64,000 nt of DNA from Limnephilus marmoratus (lineage: Eukaryota; Arthropoda; Insecta; Trichoptera; Limnephilidae): positions 10,428,710 to 10,492,709 of the forward strand of contig OU862910.1 of NCBI GenBank assembly GCA_917880885.1. Direction: 5' to 3'. The translations under genes and the position numbers were made by a program. The notes below the pieces were generated by a model. It did no database searches. It was not told where the DNA came from and saw only the letters and a list, made by a program, of their open reading frames with translations. Positions 1 through 10,028 of the stretch are shown here, one piece after another (position 1 is the first letter of the stretch; each line of letters opens with the position of its first letter).

Positions 1-84
1 GCGAGTTAATTAGTTTATATGTATAATACATGCTTATTATAGTATAGAAAAGCCGATAAATTCAAATATTCAATTCAGGCAACG

Positions 85-177
85 GGCAGCTGGCAAGCGG
101 GTGGTGTGGATTTTATAAATATTGGGTAATGGCGTTGTGTTTCGTTAGCCACAGCAACGTGTGGCCGGGTCTGCTAG
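85..177 (+). mobile_element. Helitron 3' tail
   Basis: The segment ends with a short hairpin (GCCACAGCAACGTGTGGC), then a short GC-rich spacer and CTAG followed by T, the layout of a Helitron 3' terminus. The same tail recurs at 36030-36121 (+) and at 16712-16830 (-). No 5' TC end is visible here, so this is a truncated copy or its start lies left of the window. Confidence 0.6.
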
Positions 178-180
178 TTC

Positions 181-838
181 TTAATAAACTAAGAAAAATA
201 TCCTATTATTAAGTTTTTTAAACAAAGCAGTACCAATTTACCAACAAAATATTTTCTTTGTAGTAAAACATGTGTAGTGTAATCGTAGCTTTACGTGTTG
301 CTTGATGCCTTGTATCTAGTAACTGCGATTATATTTTTTAGAAACATGGTCCAATTATCGTTTTAAACATAAACAAATAATGAACTAGCATAAATTTAAA
401 ATCAATGTCATTTATAAAACAGCTGGCCGAGCGCGGATAAATAATTTTTATTATAAATGTGTGTTTATACGAACGTTTCGTAGTATGAGCATGAAACTGG
501 GTGTTTATGTTTTTTCTTAACTGAAAACATTTATTAATTGACCTTAAAAACAAATTTTTGCTAAGTAATGTACTTTCCCCTCAACGTTGTTCTCAGGCAG
601 ACAGACAGCTCAATAATCTTTATTAAAAAAAATGAGTGAGCACAAAATAAATCGTTCACGAGAATATTGGTTTTATGTTTGCAAATAATACGTTTAGAGA
701 TTTAATTCCCATCAAAAATATCTGAATCACAAAAATTAAATTGATTGACTTTTGTATATGCTTTCATTCTAAAGTTTGTGTTGTTGAAAAATAACCTTGT
801 GCAAATGGCTTGATTTATATAGTGAAATGTTTTTTTTT
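181..838. other. AT-rich intron, nothing recognised
   Basis: AT-rich non-coding DNA upstream of the splice acceptor at 839-840. The short open frame at 338-553 (-) has no recognisable composition. I see no gene or repeat here. Confidence 0.4.
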
Positions 839-840
839 AG

Positions 841-972
841 CAACGGAGGAAGATGGCCCTTTTTAAGGAAGGGCTTTCTCAAGAGGTCGCCTTCCATAAG
901 CTCCAGATTAAGGAACACGAGAAAGCCCTAGAACGCCACAGGCACAGAATTAGTGAACTTGACAAGCACTAA
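841..972 (+). CDS. Last coding exon of an unidentified gene (5' part outside window)
   Basis: A pyrimidine tract and AG (839-840) precede a 44-codon open stretch ending in TAA at 970-972. Only one of the three frames stays open. It encodes 43 residues starting QRRKMALFKEG, with a Lys/Glu/His-rich segment (KEHEKALERHRHRISEL) that should form an amphipathic helix or short coiled coil. An AATAAA at 1458-1463 fits as the poly(A) signal, giving a 3' UTR of about 500 bp. The composition resembles C-terminal tails of insect Myb/SANT-like or MADF regulatory proteins, but this is a guess. The upstream exons lie outside the window. Confidence 0.55.
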   Translation, partial: QRRKMALFKEGLSQEVAFHKLQIKEHEKALERHRHRISELDKH

Positions 973-1490
973 CTGGCAGTCTCATCTACCTTCTGCATTT
1001 CTACATAATAAGTTCCCTTTAGGAAGATATTTTAAATTTTTAGGAGAGTTCAGTGAATTGTATCTTCTAATCGTTTTTGGTGATAAAATGTGTTAATTTT
1101 GAAAAATTGAACGCCTTTCATTATAGATAAGCATGCATGAATAATAATTTTATTATATTGCTCTTTCTATAAAATCACAATAGAATTTTCAAACATTTCA
1201 ATACCTACCCGGTAGTTGTTGTCAACACGACTGTTTTATTATAGTATATTTTGGTACAATGTGTTAATTTTTTAATCTAATCAGTTTGATTGTTTTGTTA
1301 TCTAGGTAGTCAAAAAAACAACATTTTGTGTTATGAATATGAAGTATTATGCGTGTTATTGCTAAATTTAACTATGGTTGTTTATAATATAATTCAAGGC
1401 TGTAAGATTTTAATCAAGTATTCTAGTCCTTAGTAAGTTTATATTTAGCTATTATTTAATAAAAGATTTTTAAAACATATTGTGTTTATT
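973..1490 (+). other. Putative 3' UTR with AATAAA poly(A) signal
   Basis: AT-rich, no coding potential. It follows the stop at 970-972 and runs to an AATAAA (1458-1463) with a T-rich stretch after it. Assigned to the exon at 841-972 by position only. Confidence 0.4.
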
Positions 1491-1679
1491 TTTTTATTAA
1501 ATAATTTTTTTTAAACATTCCTGACATCTTACTACCGGACTACCCATAAATAAACCGATTCCTTACTTCCTTTCTGGAAGCAGCCGTTGAGGAAATATGA
1601 ATCGTCTAAAGGTCGGTCTCCTGCGGTCGTTTCCACAAACAATTCCTTAAACATTACCACATAAGGCAGGGTCACAACG

Positions 1680-1857
1680 TTTTTTGAGTGAAAACTTCCT
1701 TAGCACTGTTGTGATTTGAAACTCGATGAAACAAACACTTACATAGAATTTAGCCTGCAGGAGGATGAGGTAGAATAATCGGTCTCCGCTTCGTGGTTTT
1801 ATCGGTCTCTTCTTTGTGCGGTGCGTTCTTCCCACTATTGTCTACTTTAGTTTTCTA
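1680..1857 (-). repeat. Repeat copy, inverted relative to 2600-2755
   Basis: This segment is similar over about 150 bp to the reverse complement of 2600-2755, sharing blocks such as TTTGTGCGGTGC and AGCACYGTTGTGATTTG. The right copy lies inside the hAT-bounded block at 2554-10028 and the left copy outside it, so these are probably two separate copies of one family. The family was not identified. Confidence 0.5.
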
Positions 1858-2536
1858 AAGGTTTCGCTTCTACCGCGTGAACTCCACACTTGTATTTTTT
1901 GTTTTCTATCGGCCACGGAAAGCAAAACATTAACCATCCTCGAAACGAGTATGTATTTTTATCGGACCAGACCGGTCTTTACAAGACATTATTATGAAAA
2001 CTTATCAATATTACATAACACTCAAAAGTTCACAAAAGATATCATTATTTAAGTAAGTATATATTATGTTTGCATATTTGTACAAATTCGTGGAGTAAGA
2101 AGATCCGAAAAATATTTGGTTCGTAAAATGCCTGCCTTGCTAAATGAAGTGGTGGCCCCGATATAGGAAAAATATTAGTGTTTCACAATTTATTTTATTT
2201 AAGTCCCTCACAATATTATTACTCTGTTTTTTTTTTAGTACAGTACACTTTAGTACAGTGTAGACTACGGACTCACATTGAAATCCCTTCAATTTCGCCG
2301 TGTACCTTCAAATTTTAATGCTTTACCATTCTAAGCAGTTCGTTTTGTAGTATTTTAAGAGTCCTTTTCCAATTACACTAAACAAATTTAAGCCAGAATT
2401 CAAAATCATTGTATGAAGATTTGGATTCATGATTGCAGCTCATTTAATAATCTGTTTGTACTCTACGAACAAGAGCGTCGTTAGACGAGCTAAATGAAAA
2501 ATGTAAATTTCATTAAAATAAAAATATGATTTTATG
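1858..2536. other. Intergenic AT-rich DNA, nothing recognised
   Basis: No gene, RNA or clear repeat was seen. The open frame at 1816-2052 lacks domain features. Confidence 0.35.
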
Positions 2537-2553
2537 TGATTACCGCGCAAGGG
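2537..2553 (-). mobile_element. SINE, 3' end piece split off by a hAT-bounded insertion
   Basis: The bases up to CGCAAGGG (2546-2553) continue seamlessly into 10029 onward once the block at 2554-10028 is removed. The joined sequence matches the end of the SINE at 58128-58180. This is the pre-insertion site of the hAT-bounded block. Confidence 0.65.
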
Positions 2554-2789
2554 CAGTGGCGGATACGGAAAAACTCAAGGGGGGGGGGGCGCTAAAGATA
2601 TAAGAAAACTAAAAAATACAACAGTGGGGAGAATACGAAGCACCGCACAAAGAGGAGACCGACTCTACTATCTCATTCCCTCGCAGGCTAAAACATATAG
2701 ATGTATGTGTTTGTCAAATCACAACGGTGCTAAAGAAGTTTTCACTTCAATAAATAAATAAAAGATTGGCGGACCGCACATTTAAAACT

Positions 2790-2924
2790 TGGCTGGCCAC
2801 AGGGAGCAGTAAGGCTGCATTACACGATCAGGGGAATCAAATACTTGAGTCGGGCCATGTTAAGGGTACCTTTACATGAAACGACGTATGAATGTGAATG
2901 AAGCAAAAGTTTCAATTTAGGAGG
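2790..2924 (+). mobile_element. LINE C-terminal/3' tail fragment
   Basis: Nucleotides here resemble 59740-59830 (the stretch around ATACTTGAGTCGGGCCATGT). This is the tail of the LINE whose protein ends with an RWFGHVERM motif. It continues at about 9536 after the nested insertions. Confidence 0.5.
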
Positions 2925-3240
2925 CGAGTGTGCGTACCGCCGCCACGAGAATTATTTATTGGATAAACAACACCTCTACTATAAGTCATCCCAAGTGGAT
3001 CGCTAAGTTTGGTGACTTAGCAGGGATGCCTGAGTTCATGGGATGTGGTTTTTCAACGTAGCGGCGGATGTATTTGCCCACGTACCTACTGAGCTGGACT
3101 GGTTGAGGGACACCATTTTACCTCTCCAGCAGGAATCTCTCGACCCATTGCCTCGCATCGCAGTGGGAGGGAAAGGTTCATCCGTCCATCTCTCCTGGAC
3201 ACACTAACCCAGAGAGTCCTAACCACCTAATATATACTGT
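2925..3240 (+). mobile_element. Internally deleted LINE derivative, 5' half
   Basis: It matches the 5' region of the LINE at 3425-3950 in order (GTACCGCCGCC, GGTGACTTAGCA, the TTCATGGG block, CTCTCCAGCMRG, CAGTGGG), with divergence. The matching 3' half is at 9455-9535. The two halves are separated by the AT-rich LINE that inserted between them. Confidence 0.55.
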
Positions 3241-3424
3241 GTAATTTATCACTCCCCAAATGCCAGTAAAAGTGACTTTTTAAATTATTTTGAAAACTGG
3301 TGTTCAAACTTTTTGAAAGAAACTGATCTCAATATAACTATTGGAGACTTTAATATAAACATGAAATGTGACACAGATTTTTATACAAAGAAAATGAAAA
3401 ACATCATCAACATTTACAATTTGG

Positions 3425-6400
3425 TAGGCGGGTATGGGTACCGCCGCCCTGGGAACCATTTATTGGATGACCAACACCTCTGCCACAGGTCACCCCAAGT
3501 GGTTCGCCGCGTTTGGTGACTTAGCACGGGTGCCCGGGTTCATGGGGTAATGTTTGTCTGGGTCTTGATGGCGAGTGCGTCGGCCCACCTTCTGCGTGGC
3601 GGGCCGGATTGGGAGATGCTGGTTGAGGGAGACCCTTTACAACCGGTTACCGTTGTCCGGGTCGCTCGGTAGTACAGGGGCCCGACCCTCAGGCTCACGA
3701 CTGAGGGTGGGCTGCCCCATCAACGAGTGCAAAAACCCTGCCGCTGCTGTTGTGCCGGTTCGTGACCGGAGGGGACCCAGCAGTAGCGTTTGGGGCGCAT
3801 TGGGTGACCTCTCCAGCCAGACTCTCCCAGCCCATCGCCTTGCACCGCAGTGGGTGGGTTGGATTCATACGTCCGTCACTCCTGTACACTCTGATCCCCA
3901 GCTTTCCTACCCATCCCTCATACCTTTTCCTTCCCGGACCTTCCTTTCTTCTAATAACCCCAAAAAAAAAAAAAAAAAACCATATAAAATCATGAATTGC
4001 ACAAACAACAGTAATATCACTATCACAACGGCGAGAAGCAGGAGTCCCCGGTGCAGGCCAAAGCTGTTGGTGAATTTCACCAACATTCGCGGCCTGCACA
4101 AAAACTTAAACTTCGTCCACCAACACCTTCTCTCCCAACGCCCTAACCTTCTCTTCCTTTCCGAAACGCAGATAGCCGAGCCTACAGACGCCACCTATCT
4201 GGATTGCCCGGGCTTCACCCTCGTTGGCAAATTCAGACCCAAAGGAGGTGTCTGTCTCTTCAGCCGAGCTGACGTCAACTGTGTGCGACTGTTGAATCTG
4301 GAGAACTCCAGATTCGACGTAATGTGGGTGCGTGTCAATCTTGCCAGTACGGTAAGATTTTACGCGTGTCTATACCGCTCACCGAATCTTAGCGTTTCAG
4401 ATACGTCCGAACTCTTCAAACATCTAAGTAATACTATTGATGACCTCTTGCCCCGCTTCCCTACGGCAGAGTTTCTGGTCCTGGGGGACTTCAATGTTCA
4501 TAACGAACCTTGGTTAAAGTTCTCAGGACCAACGGACTCGGCTGGACGAGAGGCGGAATCCTTTGCCCTCTGCCATGGACTGGAGCAAATGGTTCAGGGG
4601 CCGACAAGGGTTCCTGATGTCCAGACTCACCGCTCCAATCTGTTAGATTTGTTTTTAACCACTGTGCCACACGGCTACAAGATTGACGTCACAGCGCCTT
4701 TAGGATCGTCCGACCACTGCCTGGTGACGACGTCAATCCCCGTAACCTTCAGACCGCCAAACGAGCGGCTGAAGAGAAAAGTGTGGCACTATAGATCAGC
4801 AGATTGGTTTGGTCTGCGGGCACATTTTAATGCTTTCCCGTGGTCAGCTGTCTGTTTTCGGACCTCGGATCCCTCAAGATGTGCCCAGGAAATTGGTGAA
4901 GTCATTACATCCGCGATGGATGGCTTCATCCAATCCACTGTTAAAGAAACTGGTGTGGGCTCAAAGCCGTGGTTCAGTCGACAATGCTCTGAAGCAGTGC
5001 GACGAAAAAACGCGGCTTACCGAGCCTACAACACATCTCGAACGTCCGAAAACAGAACAGAATATAACAAAATGGCAAAGGAAAGCAAGAGGATCATTAA
5101 TAGGTCTAAATTCGAGCACGACCTGCAGATCAGTAGAAAGCTGGCTGCCTGCCCGCACGGCAGCAGAGCGTTCTGGTCGCTTGCGGGCTCAATAGGTCGC
5201 AATTTCTGCAAATCCAGTCTGCCACCTCTTACCAGACCTGACGGCTCTCTAGCAAATACCGCCGCCGAAAAGGCTAACTTATTAGGCAAAATGTTCGCGG
5301 AAAACTCGACCCTCGATGATCAAGGTGCTACCCCGCCGTCGGTTCCTCACTGCGGTTTTCATATGAAAAAGCTGAGGATCCGGCATCGGGATGTACTCCA
5401 AGTCTTACGAGGGCTTGATATTAATAAAGCTAGTGGGCCTGACGGAATACCTGCCCTGGTATTGCAGAGGTGCGCTGCAGAAATAGCTCCAATTTTGACG
5501 AAGCTTTTCAAAATGTCCCTGAAGTCTGGTTCTGTGCCCTCTGGTTGGAAAAAAGCGATCATTCACCCTATTCCAAAGAAGGGTGACCGCTCCAACCCAG
5601 CCAACTACCGCCCCATAGCGATCACATCAGTTCTGTCTAAGGTAATGGAACGTGTGATCAACGACAAACTGCTCACATACCTCGAGAAGAACAAAATTAT
5701 TAACGACCGTCAATACGGATTCCGGCGGAACCGCTCGTGCGGTGATCTTCTCGCGTATGTGACGCATGTTTGGGGGCGGTGCCTGGAACGTTTTGGTGAG
5801 ACCCAAACGGTTGCACTGGATATTTCCAAGGCCTTTGACCGGGTTTGGCACCGAGGGCTTGTCAACAAACTGCTTTCTTACGGACTTCCCGCATCCTTGT
5901 GTAAGTGGATTGCCGACTTTTTGAGGGAGAGGTCGATTCAGGTGGTTGCTGACGGTTTCACCTCTTCTTCGCATTCGATAAATGCTGGCGTCCCACAGGG
6001 ATCGGTTCTGTCACCGACTTTGTTTCTGTTGCACATCAATGACCTCTTGTCATGTGCACCGATTCATTGTTACGCGGATGACAGTACAGTCCATGATAGC
6101 TTTTTGTTTGACAAGCCCCCAAAGGGCACACAAACTCCAATAGCTCGGAGGGCTTTGAAGCAAAGAATGGACGGTTACCTCGAGAGTATTTTCTCTTGGG
6201 GTAAGAATAACCTCGTCGAATTTAATGTTTCAAAGACCCAATCATGTTTGATAACGTCTAAAAGGGATCGAAATGAAAATCTAGTCTCCTTCAACGGAAG
6301 CAACCTTCCGAACAGGACCTCCATTGATATGCTTGGTGTAACTCTAAGTGACCAGCTCAGGTATGGGGGCTCCATCGAAACCAGAGTTAAGTTAGCCTCT

Positions 6401-7016
6401 CAGAAACTGGGCGTACTGTACAGGGCCCGCAGATACTTTAATAGTACCCAACTGCTAACCCTGTACAAATCGCAAGTGCGCCCCACGGTTGAATTTGGCA
6501 GCCACCTCTGGTCTGGAGCTCCAAAATACCTAAAAAAAACCCTTGACTCTGTGCAGAAACGGGCGGTCCGTTTGATAGATTCTCCCATCCTAACAGACGG
6601 ACTGCAATCTTTAGAGCATAGGCGTCAGGTGGGAATGCTGTCCTTGTTCTACCGGTATTACAATGGAAGATGCTCCGAGGAACTAGCATCATTGATCCCC
6701 TCGGCTCCGGTGCATAGTCGGGAAACACGCCAAACACGCGCCCAACATTTGTACACGGTTGACATTACTCACATGAGAACGGGTCGTTTCTATGACTCGT
6801 TCTTGAGTTCAACGGCTCGGCTGTGGAACGATTTGCCGGCCTCTGTGTTTCCTCCCTCCTACAACATGGGTCTCTTCAAGACCCATGTTCACTCCTTCCT
6901 TTCCTCAAAGAGACCCTCCACACAGCATCTACAAAGATGACATAGGCCCTGAGGGAAATTATTTTCCTCAGGGCCTCCTGTGTGGTGTTAATGTAAAAAA
7001 AAAAAAAAAAAAACAT
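3425..7016 (+). mobile_element. Near-full-length LINE with one long open reading frame and poly(A)
   Basis: A 5' region of about 560 bp precedes the coding sequence. The 3' UTR has a perfect hairpin (GGCCCTGAGG ... CCTCAGGGCC) and then a run of about 19 A. The element interrupts the endonuclease coding of the AT-rich LINE. An imperfect duplication of about 15 bp (AACATTTACAATTTG left, AACATTATAGGAATTG right) flanks it. An ORF1 was not recognised. Confidence 0.8.
3575..6940 (+). CDS. LINE endonuclease/reverse transcriptase, intact
   Basis: The open frame is 1121 codons, but the more likely start is the ATG at 3992 (residue 140, MNCTNNSN), giving 982 residues. The first 139 codons run through the 5' region, including an oligo(A) read as KKKKKK. 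AP-type endonuclease motifs follow: NIRGLHKN near residue 169, FLSETQ, GDFNVHNEPW, and SSDHCLV near 378. Reverse transcriptase motifs: [73 protein letters not shown], and the catalytic CYADDS near 830-835. No stop or frameshift interrupts it, so it could still encode a working enzyme; this is inference. A 5'-truncated relative with an open frame is at 15293-16580. Confidence 0.85.
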   Translation: MRRPTFCVAGRIGRCWLRETLYNRLPLSGSLGSTGARPSGSRLRVGCPINECKNPAAAVVPVRDRRGPSSSVWGALGDLSSQTLPAHRLAPQWVGWIHTSVTPVHSDPQLSYPSLIPFPSRTFLSSNNPKKKKKKPYKIMNCTNNSNITITTARSRSPRCRPKLLVNFTNIRGLHKNLNFVHQHLLSQRPNLLFLSETQIAEPTDATYLDCPGFTLVGKFRPKGGVCLFSRADVNCVRLLNLENSRFDVMWVRVNLASTVRFYACLYRSPNLSVSDTSELFKHLSNTIDDLLPRFPTAEFLVLGDFNVHNEPWLKFSGPTDSAGREAESFALCHGLEQMVQGPTRVPDVQTHRSNLLDLFLTTVPHGYKIDVTAPLGSSDHCLVTTSIPVTFRPPNERLKRKVWHYRSADWFGLRAHFNAFPWSAVCFRTSDPSRCAQEIGEVITSAMDGFIQSTVKETGVGSKPWFSRQCSEAVRRKNAAYRAYNTSRTSENRTEYNKMAKESKRIINRSKFEHDLQISRKLAACPHGSRAFWSLAGSIGRNFCKSSLPPLTRPDGSLANTAAEKANLLGKMFAENSTLDDQGATPPSVPHCGFHMKKLRIRHRDVLQVLRGLDINKASGPDGIPALVLQRCAAEIAPILTKLFKMSLKSGSVPSGWKKAIIHPIPKKGDRSNPANYRPIAITSVLSKVMERVINDKLLTYLEKNKIINDRQYGFRRNRSCGDLLAYVTHVWGRCLERFGETQTVALDISKAFDRVWHRGLVNKLLSYGLPASLCKWIADFLRERSIQVVADGFTSSSHSINAGVPQGSVLSPTLFLLHINDLLSCAPIHCYADDSTVHDSFLFDKPPKGTQTPIARRALKQRMDGYLESIFSWGKNNLVEFNVSKTQSCLITSKRDRNENLVSFNGSNLPNRTSIDMLGVTLSDQLRYGGSIETRVKLASQKLGVLYRARRYFNSTQLLTLYKSQVRPTVEFGSHLWSGAPKYLKKTLDSVQKRAVRLIDSPILTDGLQSLEHRRQVGMLSLFYRYYNGRCSEELASLIPSAPVHSRETRQTRAQHLYTVDITHMRTGRFYDSFLSSTARLWNDLPASVFPPSYNMGLFKTHVHSFLSSKRPSTQHLQR

Positions 7017-7164
7017 TATAGGAATTGAAACAGTTAGTCAAAGAATACACTAGCATAACACAATCTACCTGTACACTCATAGATCTTGTTTTATCAAATG
7101 AATATGAACTAAATGTGAAAACATTAGATACACGTAAATATCAGATCACAGTATCATTAATATA

Positions 7165-7764
7165 GTGATGGCAAAAAATAAAAATATCAAAAAAGTTATT
7201 GTAAGAAGAAATCTGAAAAGATACGATAAGAGCAAAACGATTCAGGAATTATTGATTCAAGATTGGAAAGATGTAAATAACTTAGATTTTCACAAAAAAA
7301 CCGAAACTATAGTAACCAATATGAATGATGCAATAAATAAAATAATGCCTGAACAAAGTATATTAATTAAAACCAATAATCAATGATATTCTAAAAAACT
7401 AAGACAAATGCAATATGAACGAGATACTTCTTATAAAATAGCAAAAATTACAAAGGATAACGAACATTGGAATAAATTTAAAACAATTCGAAACAAGTAC
7501 TCAAAACTGATAAAGGATACAAAAAATGAATATTTCATCAAAAAAATTGAGCAGGAAAGGGAAGATCCAACGAAAATGTGGAAAACACTTAAGTCACTTA
7601 TGAAAAATAAATGTGAAGATGTGGAAAAAGATATCATATTCCCAAAAGAATTGGCTGATGAGAAGAACATTGCCGATAAGTTTAATAAATATTTTGTGAC
7701 AAGTATAGAAGAAATCAACAAAAATATCCCAATCATAAAGGGAGAAGAAATTTTCAATTTTTAA
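7165..7764 (+). pseudogene. AT-rich LINE, region between endonuclease and RT
   Basis: Two adjoining open stretches (7165-7386 and 7408-7764) are rich in Lys, Asn and Glu, with no catalytic motifs. Position and composition fit the linker between endonuclease and reverse transcriptase, for example EDPTKMWKTLKSLM, a common pattern in Jockey-like proteins. A stop separates the two. Confidence 0.55.
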
Positions 7765-8082
7765 GAAAAAACTTGCGATTTCAAGTTCAAGAAAATAGAC
7801 GGCCAGAAACTCCAAAGAATACTGTCCAACATCAAATCAATGCCCAGCCAAGATGGGATCACAATTCAAATATTAAAAGATGCACTACCTGTAATAGGAG
7901 AACAGTTTCTTAATTTAATAAACGAATCTTTAGAAACAGGGAAGTTTCCCGAATCATTGAAAACATCAATGGTGATACCGATTCCAAATCTTTCGAACTA
8001 AAAAAAAATGTGAAGACTTTCGACCTGTAAATATGTTACCAAAATATGGGAATACATAATTAAATCTCAACTTGAAGAATAC

Positions 8083-8667
8083 TTGGAAAATAATAGCATC
8101 CTTTGTGACGAACAATCTGGATTTAGAAACAATAATTCATGTGAAACAGCGTTAAATTTAGTGATTGATGATTGGAAGGAAGATACAGATAAAAACTTGT
8201 ATACTGTAGCGGTGTTTTTAGATTTTCAAAGAGCTTTTGAAACAATAGATAGAAAAAGAGTTATTAAAATTTTTAAAAAATGTGGAATAAAAGGGAAAGA
8301 ATTGTAATGGTTTAAAAATTATTTAAGCAACAGAAAACAAACAACAAAGATAAGAAACAATGTATCAAATCCGATTGAAAATATGCTGGGGGTACCGCAA
8401 GGATCGGTATTGGATCCGATATTGTTTATACTCTACATAAATGATATGGTAAAAATACTAAAACATTGCAAAATAAGACTGTTTGCAGACGACGCACTGA
8501 TTTATATTGCAGAAGATAATTATGAGAAAGCAATCAAAAAGATAAATAGTGACTTAGAAACTTTGTCAAAATGGCTCAAATTAAATAAATTGAAACTAAA
8601 TGTAAATAAGACAAAATACATGCATATAGGTAGAACAAATACACATGTGAACCAAAGGTTTCTATAA
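8083..8667 (+). pseudogene. Reverse transcriptase fragments of the AT-rich LINE
   Basis: Two open stretches (8083-8307 and 8383-8667) in the same frame are separated by an in-frame TAA at 8305-8307. The first holds DEQSGFRNNNSCETA and VAVFLDFQRAFETID, the second [15 protein letters not shown] and [10 protein letters not shown] (the catalytic DD is present). A stop lies between the palm motifs, so it cannot make a full enzyme. Confidence 0.7.
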
Positions 8668-9047
8668 ATGGAGAAATCATAAAAAAAGTGGAAGAAATTA
8701 AATCTTTTAGTGTCATCATAGACTCAAAATTGAACTTCTCAAAAAATGCAGATTACACAATTAAAAAAATTGCAAAAAAATATCATTTCTTGGTAGAATC
8801 AGAAACAAAGTAAATAGAGAAATATGCCAGATAATATATAATACAATTATATCACCACACTTTAATTACTGTTCAAGTATTCTTTTTCTCTGCAATAAAG
8901 AGAAAAAGAAAAAATGCAAATACTGCAAAATAAAGCAATGCGAATAATACTTAAGCGCAACATATACACACGGCAACATATACACACGGATACGAGACAT
9001 GCTAGAAGAGCTAAATATGTTGTCGGTGAAGCAAACTGTGTATTTGA

Positions 9048-9341
9048 ATGTACCTACTTATTTTTTTACATAAAATTAACGTGGGGATGATGTCTAAGGA
9101 ACTAAAAAGAAAAATACATTATAATAACGAAACACACGGACACGGGACAAGAAATTCAAAGCAAATTAGACTGCCGACAAGAAAAAAATCAAGCACCCAG
9201 AAATCTCTGATGTACCAGGCCGTCCAACTGTATAACAACATCCCGAATGAAATTACTGACATAGAAAATATAAATAAGTTTAAAAAAGAAAAAAACGAAA
9301 GTATGTCTACCTCAATTATTAATGTCTTTATTTATGTGTAA
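9048..9341 (+). pseudogene. AT-rich LINE, C-terminal coding remnant
   Basis: The phrase TRNSKQIRLPTRKKSSTQKSL followed by YQAVQLYNNIPNEI matches the usual end of Jockey-like LINE proteins (x-LPxxRxxxxQxSLxYxGxxLYNxLP). It is the end of the decayed element. Confidence 0.6.
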
Positions 9342-9454
9342 TATTTAAAGAATGATTATGTTTGCCAATGATTATGTTTGTAAATGTTTATATCTTTATA
9401 AAATATTAGCACACACAAAGATGTGAGCTAACTTAAGATTAATAAATAAAATAA

Positions 9455-9535
9455 AACCTATCATACCTTTTTCCTTCCAGTATTTCCTTTCCCTAAAATG
9501 ACCCTTCACATAGCATCTCCAAAGACAATTTTTAA
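9455..9535 (+). mobile_element. Internally deleted LINE derivative, 3' half
   Basis: CATACCTTTTTCCTTCCAG is followed within 15 bp by GACCCTTCACATAGCATCTCC, joining LINE 5'-region sequence directly to LINE 3'-end sequence, as in the copies at 48450-48873 and 51041-51475. It completes the half at 2925-3240. Confidence 0.6.
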
Positions 9536-9990
9536 TACGAGTAGTTACCCAAAAATGATAGTGGATGAGTTTGTATATTCGGGAAGTATGTTTACGAGAG
9601 ATGGGAAGGCTGATAGATATATTGAAAGTAGGGTAAATGCAGGTAACTCCACAGTTATGGAGGACTGAACGCCGTTGGCGCTAACAAAAAACTGTCAAAA
9701 GAAGCGAAACTAGTAGTCCACAGTGGAGTGCTGATACCAACCCTGAAGTATGGCAGTGAAGCATGAAACTGACAGAGGAAGGACTAAATGCTATAGAATT
9801 GAGATCCCTGCGGCCGCGGCGTATGGGTGATAAAGCCGTGTATGGTAGTGTGAGAAAAATACGAAAAGAATGCAAGACTGGTGCAAGTGCAATAAGTAAT
9901 ATTAAGAAAGGGACGCTTAGATGGTTTAGACATGTAGAGCGAATGATTGAAGAAAGATTTTCTTATATTTAGAGGGGCCAAAGGGGGGGG
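9536..9990 (+). mobile_element. LINE C-terminal fragment, decayed
   Basis: Broken frames encode YSGSMFTRDGKADRYIESRVNAG-like, ELRSLRP and GTLRWFRHVERM, the usual C-terminal order of a widespread insect LINE group. It corresponds to the palindromic copies at 59134-59947. Confidence 0.55.
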
Positions 9991-10028
9991 CGCGCGCCCC
10001 CCGCACCCCCCATATGTATCCGCCAATG

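Larger units (their letters stand above)
3240..9455 (+). mobile_element. Old AT-rich LINE, coding sequence decayed
   Basis: Pieces of one LINE can be read in order: an endonuclease piece (3313-3423, with LNITIGDFNIN), then after the nested insertion STCTLIDLVLSN and SDH near 7150, spacer-region coding at 7165-7764, reverse transcriptase at 8083-8307 (DEQSGFR, VAVFLDFQRAFE) and 8383-8667 ([23 protein letters not shown]), and C-terminal coding at 9048-9341. Stops and frameshifts separate them. Jockey-superfamily-like; the exact clade is not resolved. It ends with AATAAATAAAATAAAA near 9440. Confidence 0.7.
2554..10028. mobile_element. hAT-bounded composite block (7.5 kb) with many nested insertions
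   Basis: The left end begins CAGTGGCGGATACG and the right end is the inverted counterpart (GTATCCGCCAATG). Both ends run into G/C homopolymer-rich sequence. An identical 8-bp duplication CGCAAGGG flanks it (2546-2553 and 10029-10036), as expected for hAT transposition. CAGTGGCGG-type ends are known in insect hAT elements. No hAT transposase was found inside. The interior is LINE and LINE-derived DNA, so the original element was probably a MITE that later took insertions. Confidence 0.7.

Noticed and set aside
3695..4194. Minus-strand frames opposite the LINE
   Set aside because: Shadows of the LINE coding sequence and of its oligo(A) (a run of Phe on the minus strand).
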